Positions 1 through 8,151 are shown, counted from the first letter of the stretch. The stretch: 10,688 bases of DNA from DAOPZC01 sp035353175 (GCA_035353175.1 DAOPZC010000106.1:1-10688); one strand, 5' to 3'. The notes: generated by a model not told the origin, from the sequence alone. Numbers and translations are program-made.

Positions 1-2031
1 CCTCTTCCGTCGCTCTATCCGAATGGGCGCGCCGGCCTCAAGGCGGTGGTCGAGAAAGTCCACGCCGCGGGGCTCAAGGCGGGGCTGCATTCCTATTCCT
101 TTTTCATCAACAAGGGCTGTCCGTGGGTTTCGCCGGTGCCGGATGCGCGGCTGGGCAAGGATGCCACGTTCACGCTGGCCCGGGCGCTTGGTGGTTCGGA
201 GCAGGCGGTTGTCGTGGACGAACAAAATACAAACATGTCGGCCGTCACCGGCTTTTTCGTGCGCAACAGCGCGACGCTGCAGGTGGAAGACGAGTTGATC
301 GTTTATTCCGAGGTGAGCAACGCCCCGCCCTACACGTTCGGGAAGTGCCGGCGCGGCGCGTGCGGCACGCGGGCAGCGCCGCACGCGCAGGGGGCGAAGG
401 TGCACCACCTGAAAGAGTGCTTCGGGCATTTCACGCCCGATTCCGACTCGACGCTGCTGGCGGAGGTTGCGGCGCGGCAGGCGCAGACGGTCAACGCGTG
501 CGGCTTCGACATGATGTATCTCGACGCGCTCGACGGCGAGGACATTCTCGGCGGGCGGGAGAACGGCTGGCATTACGGTTCAAAATTCGTTTTCGAACTC
601 TGGAAACGGTTCGATCATCCGGTGCTCTTGGAGATGAGCACGATGCACCATCATTTGTGGACGGTGCGGTCGCGCATGGGAGCGTGGGACCATCCGACCC
701 GCAGCCACAAGCATTTCATCGATATGCACTGCGCGGCGAACGTGAACGACGGCCGCATGTTTCTGCCGATGCACCTCGGCTGGTGGGCGGTCAAGACCTG
801 GTCCGGGCCGCAGGGCGAGCCGACCTTCGCTGACGACATCGAGTACCTGTGCTGCAAGGCGATCGGCAATAATGTCGGGTTCTCGCTCATGGGGGTGAAT
901 CCGGCGTCCTATGCGGCGAGCCCCATGCTGCAGCGCCTCGGTGCCATCACGAAAAACTATGAAGCCTTGCGCTACGCCAACGTTCTTCCCGAATCCGTGA
1001 AAGCCCGGATGAAGGTGCCGGGCGATGACTTCACGCTCGATCAGGCCGACACCGGAAAGTGGCGGTTGCGTCCCGCAAGGTACGACAAACACGGGCTAGC
1101 CTGTCTTTTGGACGGCAGCGCCGCATGGGTGGTGACGAACGCGTTTGAAAAGCAGCCTTTGCGTCTGCGGCTGGAGGTGCTGATGTCGGCTGCACCTTAC
1201 CGGAACACCAACGCGATCACCCTGGCGGAGTTCACGAGCCAGAATGAATTTTCGGGTACACGTCAGGCCAAAGGCATCACGGCAACGCTCTCCCAGACGG
1301 TTGAGCGGGTCAAAGTCGGCACGTCAAGCGGGTTACTCACGGCCTCGAATGCCCGGCCCGAGCGCAGCGCGACGTGGGCCGGTTTCGGCAAGACTTTTTC
1401 TCCGCCGCTGAACCTCGGCGGCGAGCGGGCCATGGGCGTATGGGTGTATGGCGACGGGCAGGGCGAGGTGTTGAACTTCCAGCTGCGCTGCCCGCGTCAT
1501 GTGGTTGCGGGCCTCGGCGAGCATTACGTTGTGGTGGACTTCACGGGATGGCGGTATTGCGAGCTGATCGAACCGGAGGGCGAGCGTCATGCGGATTACG
1601 GATGGCCCTACGGCGGAGCCTACGACATTTACCGCGAGCGGATCGACTACAAGCAGATCGAGAATCTGACCGTGTGGGTCAACAACCTTCCCCCCCATGG
1701 CACGGTGAAATGCGCGTTCAGTCCGGTCTGCGCCGTGCCGCTTGCGAAAACGAGAATCCGAAATCCGCGCGTGACCGTGGGCGACCATACGCTGGCGATT
1801 CCCGCAGAACTGGAAAGCGGCGACTATCTGGAGTTCGGGCCGCCGAACGTTTGCAGCGTGTTCGGGCCGGAAGGGAAACTCATTCAAGAGGTGAAAGTCA
1901 CGGGAGGCGTGCCGGAGTTGTCGTCAGGCGCCAACCGCATGCGTTTCGAATGTGACGCGACGCCGGGCTTGAATCCGCGTGTGCGATTGACGACGATCAC
2001 CACGGGCGCGCCGCTGTTCGAAGGGCGATGA
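1..2031 (+). CDS. Glycoside-hydrolase-like TIM-barrel protein with C-terminal beta-sandwich (5' end missing)
   Basis: The reading frame is open from base 1 to a TGA at 2029-2031 (676 codons), so the true start lies left of the window; an internal GTG at 46 is not a convincing start. Codons about 1-330 read like a retaining glycosidase (beta/alpha)8 barrel. An H-x-x-G-L-K-x-G strand opens it, a YLDALDG strand end follows with Asp at codon 175 (comparable to the nucleophile strand of GH31/GH36-like enzymes), and LLEMS places a Glu at codon 211. Codons about 84-136 are a beta-rich insertion ending in an RG-x2-GT-x-A-x2-H-x2-G motif. Codons about 456-580 look like a jelly-roll, carbohydrate-binding type domain rich in Trp, Tyr and Gly. 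The likely role is hydrolysis or binding of a complex polysaccharide. The family number, substrate and catalytic residues are inferred from pattern only, and secretion cannot be judged because the N-terminus is absent. Confidence 0.8.
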   Translation, partial: PLPSLYPNGRAGLKAVVEKVHAAGLKAGLHSYSFFINKGCPWVSPVPDARLGKDATFTLARALGGSEQAVVVDEQNTNMSAVTGFFVRNSATLQVEDELIVYSEVSNAPPYTFGKCRRGACGTRAAPHAQGAKVHHLKECFGHFTPDSDSTLLAEVAARQAQTVNACGFDMMYLDALDGEDILGGRENGWHYGSKFVFELWKRFDHPVLLEMSTMHHHLWTVRSRMGAWDHPTRSHKHFIDMHCAANVNDGRMFLPMHLGWWAVKTWSGPQGEPTFADDIEYLCCKAIGNNVGFSLMGVNPASYAASPMLQRLGAITKNYEALRYANVLPESVKARMKVPGDDFTLDQADTGKWRLRPARYDKHGLACLLDGSAAWVVTNAFEKQPLRLRLEVLMSAAPYRNTNAITLAEFTSQNEFSGTRQAKGITATLSQTVERVKVGTSSGLLTASNARPERSATWAGFGKTFSPPLNLGGERAMGVWVYGDGQGEVLNFQLRCPRHVVAGLGEHYVVVDFTGWRYCELIEPEGERHADYGWPYGGAYDIYRERIDYKQIENLTVWVNNLPPHGTVKCAFSPVCAVPLAKTRIRNPRVTVGDHTLAIPAELESGDYLEFGPPNVCSVFGPEGKLIQEVKVTGGVPELSSGANRMRFECDATPGLNPRVRLTTITTGAPLFEGR

Positions 2032-2046
2032 ATCGCGCGCGGCACG

Positions 2047-3801
2047 TCATGCGGCAGAAAGCGGGGAGGGAACGCGCCTGCCGACCCCGAAAAGGATCGC
2101 CAATGCGGCGGCCGGGCAGAAGACGAAATAGGTCCAGCCGGGCAAACCCATCGCAACGGCGATGTACCCCGTTGCCGCGATTCCCGTCACGGTGAGCGCG
2201 TAGGGCAGTTGCGTGGCCACGTGGTCGAGGTGGTCGCAACCCGAGGAAAGGGACGACAGGATCGTCGTGTCGCTGATCGGGCTGCAGTGATCCCCGAAGA
2301 TTGCGCCGTCCATCACGGCCGCGGCCGCCAGCCAGAAGATGACCCGGTTCGGTTCCTCATAGGCGCCCAACGCATGCGCGAGGGGCAGGACCATCGGAAT
2401 GAGGATGCCCATCGTCCCGAAACTGGTTCCGGTCGCAAAGGACATTCCGGACGCCACCAGAAAAACCAGCAGGGGAAACGCGGCCAGCGGAACGTGCTCG
2501 CCCATCAGCGAGATCAGATAGGTGTCGGTGTGGACCCCCACGGTGCAGATCTTGCTCATGCCCCAAGACATGATCAGGATGAAGGATGCCATTCCCAGCG
2601 CGGGAACGGTTCGCGCGTAACAGAATCCGATCCGGCGCCACGTGAGCAGGTTCTGCGCGCGGGAGAGGAAGATGGCCACCAGGCCTCCTGTCAGCGATGC
2701 GGCGAACAGCACTTTCATCGCCCCGCCTGGAAAGACGGCGGGATTCGTGACCATGCCCATGGCGGCCCGCCAGTCGGACATTTTGAGCCACGCGAACCCC
2801 TGTCCCGCCGCCAGCAGCTTAGCACGGCCCAGCACCAGGATGGCGCCCAGCGTGCCCAGCACGACCACCGCGATCGGCAGCGCCGCGTTGATCCACCGGC
2901 AGGGTGTCCCTTCCGCGGGGGCTGGGAGTGCGGCGTTTCCGCCGGACAGGAAATGCGCCCCGTCCCGATAGACTTTGCCTTCCAATGCGGCTCGGCGTTC
3001 CGCCTTATACATGGGGCCGAAGTCGCGGCCCGTCATCGACGTCAGCAGGACCAGCAACAGGGTGCCGTAACAATAGAAGCGGAAGGGGAGCATGGCGAGG
3101 AACATCGCATATCCGTCAAGGGGCAGTTTGATCCCGGCTGCGGCGTCGCTGAGAAGGAAAATCTCGAAGGCGATCCATGTGGAGAACACCGCCACGCCCG
3201 CGACCGGGGCGGACGTGGAATCGACGAGATAGGCGAGTTTCTCGCGGGAGACCCGCCAGCGGTCTGTCAAGCCCCGCATGGTCGCGCCGACCACGATCGT
3301 GTTCGAGTAGTCGTCGAAGAACACCACGAGCCCCGCACACAGCGCGCTGACGCACGTCGAGCGCGGCCCCTTGGCGACCCGTTCGACGAGACGGACAAGG
3401 CCGTGGATGCCGCCGGAACAGTAAGCCACGTGGATCAGGCCGATGAGGGCGGCCAGAAACCCGAAAATGTACAGGTTGAACTGCTGCCGGAAGTTGACCC
3501 AGACGAAGTCCCGTATGCCCAGCGGCAGCGCCATCAGCACGTTCGGCCAGTAGGACAGAAAGCACCCCAGCGCGAGTCCCGTCGTCAAGGCGCCCACCAA
3601 GGAGCGGAAACAGACGGCGACGATGATAGTGATGAGCGGCGGAAGGACCGACGACCAGTGGCCCACGGGACGACTTCCCAACAGGGCTGGCGGCGAGGTC
3701 GGGAGCGAGGCGAACACGAGGCAGGTGATGCCCGACAGGAGGGCGAACAGCAGCCACCGTTTCGGGTTGCGCCAGCATGTGTTCACGGGACTTTCGTCCA
3801 T
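2047..3801 (-). CDS. NhaC-family Na+/H+ antiporter
   Basis: This 584-residue polytopic inner-membrane protein belongs to the NhaC-type antiporter superfamily, which exchanges Na+ (or an organic ion couple) for H+. Family landmarks are clear: FFDDYSN at 161-167, VDSTSAPVAG at 193-202, FATGTSFGTMGILIP at 455-469 and FGDHCSPISDTTILSS at 502-517. Hydrophobic segments occur throughout, with a hydrophilic cytoplasmic-type loop around 256-300. The two halves carry the paired Asp/Ser/Thr-rich motifs typical of the family's inverted repeats. An AAGGAAG ribosome site lies about 9 bases before the ATG. It is the last gene of the minus-strand block, 66 bp after the methyltransferase gene, and converges on the glycosidase-like gene with a 15 bp gap. 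Relatives include malate/lactate and amino-acid-linked antiporters, so the ion couple is not certain. Confidence 0.93.
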   Translation of the reverse strand: MDESPVNTCWRNPKRWLLFALLSGITCLVFASLPTSPPALLGSRPVGHWSSVLPPLITIIVAVCFRSLVGALTTGLALGCFLSYWPNVLMALPLGIRDFVWVNFRQQFNLYIFGFLAALIGLIHVAYCSGGIHGLVRLVERVAKGPRSTCVSALCAGLVVFFDDYSNTIVVGATMRGLTDRWRVSREKLAYLVDSTSAPVAGVAVFSTWIAFEIFLLSDAAAGIKLPLDGYAMFLAMLPFRFYCYGTLLLVLLTSMTGRDFGPMYKAERRAALEGKVYRDGAHFLSGGNAALPAPAEGTPCRWINAALPIAVVVLGTLGAILVLGRAKLLAAGQGFAWLKMSDWRAAMGMVTNPAVFPGGAMKVLFAASLTGGLVAIFLSRAQNLLTWRRIGFCYARTVPALGMASFILIMSWGMSKICTVGVHTDTYLISLMGEHVPLAAFPLLVFLVASGMSFATGTSFGTMGILIPMVLPLAHALGAYEEPNRVIFWLAAAAVMDGAIFGDHCSPISDTTILSSLSSGCDHLDHVATQLPYALTVTGIAATGYIAVAMGLPGWTYFVFCPAAALAILFGVGRRVPSPLSAA

Positions 3802-3824
3802 CTCCGGTTGCTTCCTTTGGGTAA

Positions 3825-3844
3825 GCCGGTCGTTTGACGCCGGC
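3825..3844 (-). other. Hairpin between methyltransferase and antiporter genes
   Basis: On the minus strand the sequence GCCGGCGT-CAA-ACG-A-CCGGC folds into an 8 bp stem with one bulged A and a 3-base loop. It lies in the 66 bp gap, just upstream of the antiporter ribosome site. No T-run follows, so it is not an intrinsic terminator by the usual rule. It could be an mRNA processing or stability element, or chance in GC-rich DNA. Confidence 0.3.
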
Positions 3845-3867
3845 GGCTGGGCCCGGCATCCGCAGGA

Positions 3868-5967
3868 CTATTTTGTCTTTTGCCTGAAGATGAGCAGGTA
3901 GCGCTGCGGGATAATTTGATGGCTGCTCTCCAGTTCAAAGCCGTAGTGGGCGAGCTGTCCCACAATCAGCTCTTTAGAGATGTAGGGGCCGTGATAAGGC
4001 AGCTTGTCCTTGTCGACGGGGCCGTTGTCGACGACGACGAAGCGCCCGCCGGGGCGGATGGCCTTGGCGATGCTGGTCAGGAACTTGTGGCGTTCCGGCT
4101 CCGACGAGACGCCGTAGATGATGTGGTACAGGGAACACATGTAGGCGCAGTCGACGGGCCCCTTGACCTGGATGTCATCGATGACGGATTTCACCGTCGT
4201 GATGTTTGTCATGTTCTGGCTGCGGGCATAAGCGCTGAGGAAATCCAAATGCTCGTACTTGGTGTCGATCGCATAGACGCGGCCCGACGGGCCGACCGCT
4301 TTTGACATGAGGACCGAGAAAAATCCGGGGCCCGATCCGATGTCGGCGATCACTTCGCCCGGTTGCGCGTTGACGAGCTTCAGGATGTCGTCCGTCTTCT
4401 CCCAAGAGCCGCGTCTCGGATTGTTGAACAGGATGAAGTCTTCGAGCAACGCGCGGCGCGTCCGGCCGACCTCGCGCCGTTCATCCGGCGTAGCGCCATC
4501 CGTCAGCTTCTGGCCTTCGAGCTTGTACTTGTGGCTGACGTAATCCACGAGATTGCTGTGGTTGCCGTCGGCCAGATTGTGGTAGAACGCGGCGACGAAG
4601 GGGTCGGCGATCATCTGGCTGCGCTCGGCCGCGGAGCTGGCCCAATAGTCACAGAACCATTGCAAAGCCGTATACTCGCCGCCGAAATTCTCGTTCGGGA
4701 TCAGTTTCGCATACGCGGCGGAGGCCTGCCGGGCGGTTTCGGGGTTGGCGGTCTTGAGGGCGTCGAGCATGAGTTTCGCCGCGGCGATGCCGGGCTCTGT
4801 GATATCAAACGAATCCAGGCTTCCGATATGCACGATGCTTTTCGGCGAAGTGACGCGCAGTTCGAGTGCCGGTCCGTCCGATCCGTCGCCGGGCACCGTG
4901 AGATGGTCCAGCTTGCCGGGCTCGTTCTTGAAGATCATGAGGTAGCGCCGGTCGGTGACGTCGACGCAGCGTTCCAGCGTGAACCCGTAATAGTGCAGCT
5001 GCGCCTGGACGAGCTCCCTGTTCACATAACAGTTGTGGAGCTCATTCCCGTCGGCGAACGTGTTGTCGGCGATCACCAGATAACCGCCAGGCCGCAGCGC
5101 GCGCTGAATGCTCTTCAGGAAGGAGGTCTGATTCTTTTCGGGCGACCACGTGTAGATGATGTGGTAGAGCGAGCAGATGAAGGCCACGTCGGCGGGCGTA
5201 TCGACGACGATGTCATCCGAGCGGGAGACAACGGGGAGAACATTGTCGATTTTGTGTTTGCGGGTGAGATCCCGAACGAAATTGATGACCGGTTCGGCGA
5301 TATCGATCGCGTAGACGCGCCCGCCCGCCCCCGTCGCTTTTGCGAAACGATACGAATAGTAACCGAAACTGCAGCCGATATCGAGAACGACGTCTCCCTT
5401 TTGGATGGGAACGTTTCGGGCCAATTCCTCGCAGCGCTCCCATTCCTCGCGCTTGGGGTTCCCGAACATCATCAGGTCTTCAAGGAACGAGCATCTGTCA
5501 TTGAAGCCTTGCGGGTCCATCTGCTCGGTACGGTCTCCGACGCCGTACTTGAGTTGCAGGTAGTCTCTCAAATTTTTGCACTGATTCGCCGAAAAATAGG
5601 TGAAGAATTCTTCCGTCAGAGGCGAGTCGAACCGCCCTTTCCGCGCCTCCGGATCGAGCAGCAGCATGTCGGCCAGCCAGCGCAACGCTCCGAAATCCCC
5701 GCCGATCTTTTCCTTGTGTTCGATCTCGGCATATCTGGACGACGCGCGGCGCAGGGAGGCCACATGGTTGCTGGCCGCGCCGAGCCAGAAGGTCGCGGCG
5801 ATCTCGCGGGTGGCTTCCGTCACGATGTTCGGGCTGTTGCCGACCCGGACGAGCGAGTGCCGTGGCTTGATGGTCAACAGAATCCCTCTCGGATCGCTTT
5901 CCTGGCCGAAGGCGCCTGTGGAGCACGCCAACACGCCAACAAAGAACAAACCTCGGATTGCTTTCAT
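3868..5967 (-). CDS. Predicted exported protein with two tandem SAM-methyltransferase modules
   Basis: This 699-residue protein starts with a signal-like segment: MKAIR, a hydrophobic core, and either an AFG|QE signal peptidase I site after residue 21 or, less well, a VLAC lipobox at Cys15. The rest is two copies of one unit, about 48-347 and 394-695, offset by roughly 346 residues. Each unit has a helical N-terminal part (GG-x2-x-AL-x-W-x2-D) and a class I Rossmann methyltransferase fold. Copy 2 has a canonical motif I, DIGSGPG (542-548). Copy 1 has DIGCSFG (196-202), with the middle glycine changed to serine. Both have the acidic strand-2 end (AIDI, AIDT), CSLYHIIY (265-272 and 611-618), a RPGG turn and a C-terminal RYL-(M/L)-IF strand. 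The ribosome site AAGGAG is strong, 7 bases from the ATG. The start lies 21 bp after the ferredoxin gene. The substrate is unknown. Export is predicted, not shown, and would be odd because SAM is cytoplasmic. Confidence 0.88.
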   Translation of the reverse strand: MKAIRGLFFVGVLACSTGAFGQESDPRGILLTIKPRHSLVRVGNSPNIVTEATREIAATFWLGAASNHVASLRRASSRYAEIEHKEKIGGDFGALRWLADMLLLDPEARKGRFDSPLTEEFFTYFSANQCKNLRDYLQLKYGVGDRTEQMDPQGFNDRCSFLEDLMMFGNPKREEWERCEELARNVPIQKGDVVLDIGCSFGYYSYRFAKATGAGGRVYAIDIAEPVINFVRDLTRKHKIDNVLPVVSRSDDIVVDTPADVAFICSLYHIIYTWSPEKNQTSFLKSIQRALRPGGYLVIADNTFADGNELHNCYVNRELVQAQLHYYGFTLERCVDVTDRRYLMIFKNEPGKLDHLTVPGDGSDGPALELRVTSPKSIVHIGSLDSFDITEPGIAAAKLMLDALKTANPETARQASAAYAKLIPNENFGGEYTALQWFCDYWASSAAERSQMIADPFVAAFYHNLADGNHSNLVDYVSHKYKLEGQKLTDGATPDERREVGRTRRALLEDFILFNNPRRGSWEKTDDILKLVNAQPGEVIADIGSGPGFFSVLMSKAVGPSGRVYAIDTKYEHLDFLSAYARSQNMTNITTVKSVIDDIQVKGPVDCAYMCSLYHIIYGVSSEPERHKFLTSIAKAIRPGGRFVVVDNGPVDKDKLPYHGPYISKELIVGQLAHYGFELESSHQIIPQRYLLIFRQKTK

Positions 5968-5988
5968 CGTGGGCTCCTTCGGGTGGTG

Positions 5989-6189
5989 TTACTGGGCGCT
6001 CGGGGCATCCGCCGTTTTGACGAGGAGGGAGATCGCGTTTACGGGGCACAGGTCGTGACACGTGCCGCATTCGATGCACTTGTGCGCGTCGATTGTGAAA
6101 GCGCCATTCTGTGCCGAGATCGCCTCCACGGGGCAGTATTTTTCGCACATGCCGCACTGGACACATTGGTCACCGATTGAGTATGCCAT
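5989..6189 (-). CDS. 2[4Fe-4S] ferredoxin (clostridial type)
   Basis: This 66-residue low-potential electron carrier has two complete CxxCxxCxxxCP motifs, C9-C12-C15-C19 and C38-C41-C44-C48, each followed by the usual V-x-A-I-S turn. Each motif gives three ligands to one cluster and one to the other. The compact length fits bacterial 8Fe ferredoxins, with a short polar tail (residues 58-66) beyond the core. The ATG at 6189 has a GAGAGG ribosome site 7 bases upstream. It sits in the middle of an operon-like block with two radical SAM enzymes upstream, so it may reduce their clusters; that link is inference from position. It could also be a general cellular ferredoxin. Confidence 0.95.
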   Translation of the reverse strand: MAYSIGDQCVQCGMCEKYCPVEAISAQNGAFTIDAHKCIECGTCHDLCPVNAISLLVKTADAPSAQ

Positions 6190-6251
6190 ATCGTACCTCT
6201 CTTCTTCTTTGGTTCGGATCCCGTTTCAAGACCACGCTGCACCTCCGCCCG

Positions 6252-7166
6252 TCATGAGGCGAACAAAATCATCGAGCACCCTGTCACGGCGATGACGGCG
6301 CCAATGACCGCCCGGCGGGTGACCTTCTCTTTAAGCAGAAGGGCCGTCACCGGCAGCACGAACAGGGGCTCGGTCGACAAAAGAATCGTCGCCAATGAGA
6401 CGGGCGCCATCTTCACGGCCAACATCGAGAGCCAGAAGGCGCCGACGGCGACCACGGCGACGGCCACCAAAATCTGTCGGAACAGGATGGGGTCTGCGAA
6501 CGGGGACAGCCACGTCCGGACGTTGCGTGTGGCGAGGCAGAGCACGCCCAGAGAGAGCGCGCCGGCGAGGAGCCGGACGAACGTGCCCTGCAGGGCGCTC
6601 ACTTCTTGCACGCCGAACTTGGCTGCCAGCATCGAGATCGCCTGGCAGACGGCAAAGGCGATGCCGTACAGCAGCCCCTCGCGGAATTTCGATGCGTCGG
6701 CCCGCGCCGCCCCCGCGTCGTCCCAAAGCACGATGTTTACGCCGAGCAGCGTGACCGGCGCGCCCAGCCACGCCAACAGCGGCAGGCGTTCCCGCAAGAC
6801 GACCACTCCCAGCAGGACGGTAAAAACTGGCGCGAGCGTGGCCACAACAACCGTTTGCCTGGGCCCCAGGCACAGCAGGGCCTTGAAGAAGAAGGTGTCG
6901 GCCAATGCGATGCCGAGCACGCCGCTGACCCCGAGGATCATCAGGGTCCGCAAATCCCAGGTCGGATGTATGCCGACGCCGATGAGCGGCAACACGAGCA
7001 CCAGCAGACCCACATAGGCCGTGCCGATCAGGCATTTCCCCAGATTCATGCCTTCTGCCGAGGCCTTGTCGCCGATCTTGCGGAAGAGCACCGTGCCCAG
7101 TGCCCATGCCAGCGCGGCGCCCATGCCGGCCAGACACCCGACGATTGTAGACAGTCCTTCGGTCAT
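6252..7166 (-). CDS. EamA/DMT-superfamily transporter (ten-helix type)
   Basis: This 304-residue inner-membrane protein has two EamA repeats, about residues 8-147 and 163-303, giving ten predicted helices. The first repeat shows the family pattern G-x2-G-IALADTFFFKAL (80-97) followed by a P-x-F-T-x-L-x-G helix and an RERL loop (125-128). The second shows the matching TEPLFVLP helix and a KEKV loop (279-282). Members export or import amino acids, nucleotide sugars and other small metabolites; the sequence does not reveal the substrate. The gene starts 4 bp after the HydE-like gene, and its AGGA ribosome site overlaps that gene's stop codon, so the two are probably translationally coupled. This tight link suggests it moves a substrate or product of the radical SAM pathway. 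Confidence 0.9.
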   Translation of the reverse strand: MTEGLSTIVGCLAGMGAALAWALGTVLFRKIGDKASAEGMNLGKCLIGTAYVGLLVLVLPLIGVGIHPTWDLRTLMILGVSGVLGIALADTFFFKALLCLGPRQTVVVATLAPVFTVLLGVVVLRERLPLLAWLGAPVTLLGVNIVLWDDAGAARADASKFREGLLYGIAFAVCQAISMLAAKFGVQEVSALQGTFVRLLAGALSLGVLCLATRNVRTWLSPFADPILFRQILVAVAVVAVGAFWLSMLAVKMAPVSLATILLSTEPLFVLPVTALLLKEKVTRRAVIGAVIAVTGCSMILFAS

Positions 7167-7170
7167 GAAA

Positions 7171-8151
7171 TTATCCTGCCGGCGCTCTCAAAATCGGCTC
7201 CAGCCCTGCGCGCCGAATGGTGGCCACGGCGTGGTCCACGGAGACGATGAAGCGGTCCTTGTTGTAAATGCAATAGCGGTTGCGGAACTCGGTCGGCGTG
7301 AAGTTTACCGTGATGATGTTGGCACCGGCCTGGAAACCGCGGAACTGCCCGTCGGCATGCATGCGCTGCAGGGCGCTGACAGAGGGGATGAGGGGCCGAC
7401 CCAGCGCGATCCGCCAGAGCGCCATCATGTTGAACGTCGTCTCGATGTCGCCCGGCCCGTTCTTCTCACACGGTGTTCCGCTGTTCGGAATGAAAGGGGC
7501 CGAACTGATGAAATCGGGATTGATTTGAATCCCCAACTCCACGTCGCGCACCAGCGTTTCCAGACTCTGGCCAGGGAGGCCGACGATGTTGCCGCTGCCG
7601 AATTTCATGCCCGCCGCCCGGATGAGATCGCCGGCTTTGAGACGGGCCGCGTGATTGCCGCAGCCGAGCTGGCGGTAGAGTTCCGGGTCGGAAGTCTCGA
7701 ACTTCAGGATGTAGCTGTCCGCGCCGAGATCGCCAAACCGCTTGAACTGGGCGCTGCTCCGCTCTCCCAAGCAGAGCAGGATGTCCATGCCGAACTCGCG
7801 CTTCACGCGGGGAATGACTTCTTCCACCAGCGAATCGACGTCCGGATGCTGTGCGGCTTGAAGGAAGAAACAGGTGATGCCGCAGTCGGCGACGTGTTTC
7901 GCGATCTCCATGATCTGGTCGACGTTCATGGTGAAGCGGCTCAGCTCGGTGTTCGATTTCCGCATGGCGCAATAGCCGCAGTCTTTGCCGCAGTCGTTGG
8001 ACACCTCGAGCACGCCGCGCACCAGCACGCGGTCGCCGAGCACCTGGTGCCGGACCTCCCGCGCCTGGCGAAACAGCTCCTCCTGTTCGGCGCCGCGGAG
8101 CAGCAGGGATTTCCGAATGTCGTCTGAAGTCAAATGGGTTTGGTTGATCAT
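7171..8151 (-). CDS. HydE/BioB-like radical SAM enzyme
   Basis: This is a radical SAM protein of the biotin synthase/HydE/PylB group, 326 residues from the chosen start. The cluster motif CGKDCGYC holds Cys54, Cys58 and Cys61. Further landmarks are LGERSSAQ (128-135), LKFETSDPELY (149-159, HydE-like), GSGNIVGLPGQS (185-196), SAPFIPNSGTP (217-227) and a C-terminal BATS-like part with DGQFRGFQAGAN (267-278). The family cleaves SAM to a 5'-deoxyadenosyl radical. HydE acts in [FeFe]-hydrogenase cofactor assembly, PylB in pyrrolysine synthesis and BioB in biotin synthesis. The overall pattern is closest to HydE, but no HydF, HydG or hydrogenase gene is in the window. The frame extends upstream to an ATG at 8232, which overlaps the previous gene and lacks a ribosome site. 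The ATG at 8151 has AGAGG 8 bases upstream and begins the conserved region. Confidence 0.85.
   Translation of the reverse strand: MINQTHLTSDDIRKSLLLRGAEQEELFRQAREVRHQVLGDRVLVRGVLEVSNDCGKDCGYCAMRKSNTELSRFTMNVDQIMEIAKHVADCGITCFFLQAAQHPDVDSLVEEVIPRVKREFGMDILLCLGERSSAQFKRFGDLGADSYILKFETSDPELYRQLGCGNHAARLKAGDLIRAAGMKFGSGNIVGLPGQSLETLVRDVELGIQINPDFISSAPFIPNSGTPCEKNGPGDIETTFNMMALWRIALGRPLIPSVSALQRMHADGQFRGFQAGANIITVNFTPTEFRNRYCIYNKDRFIVSVDHAVATIRRAGLEPILRAPAG

Noticed and set aside
2209..3837. A 542-codon open frame on the plus strand
   Set aside because: It is antisense to the antiporter, rich in Arg, Gln, His and Asp with no hydrophobic core or family motif. It is a typical mirror frame of a GC-rich gene.
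4363..6180. A 605-codon open frame on the plus strand
   Set aside because: It runs opposite the duplicated methyltransferase and the ferredoxin, both of which have clear family motifs and ribosome sites. The plus frame has no recognisable domain.
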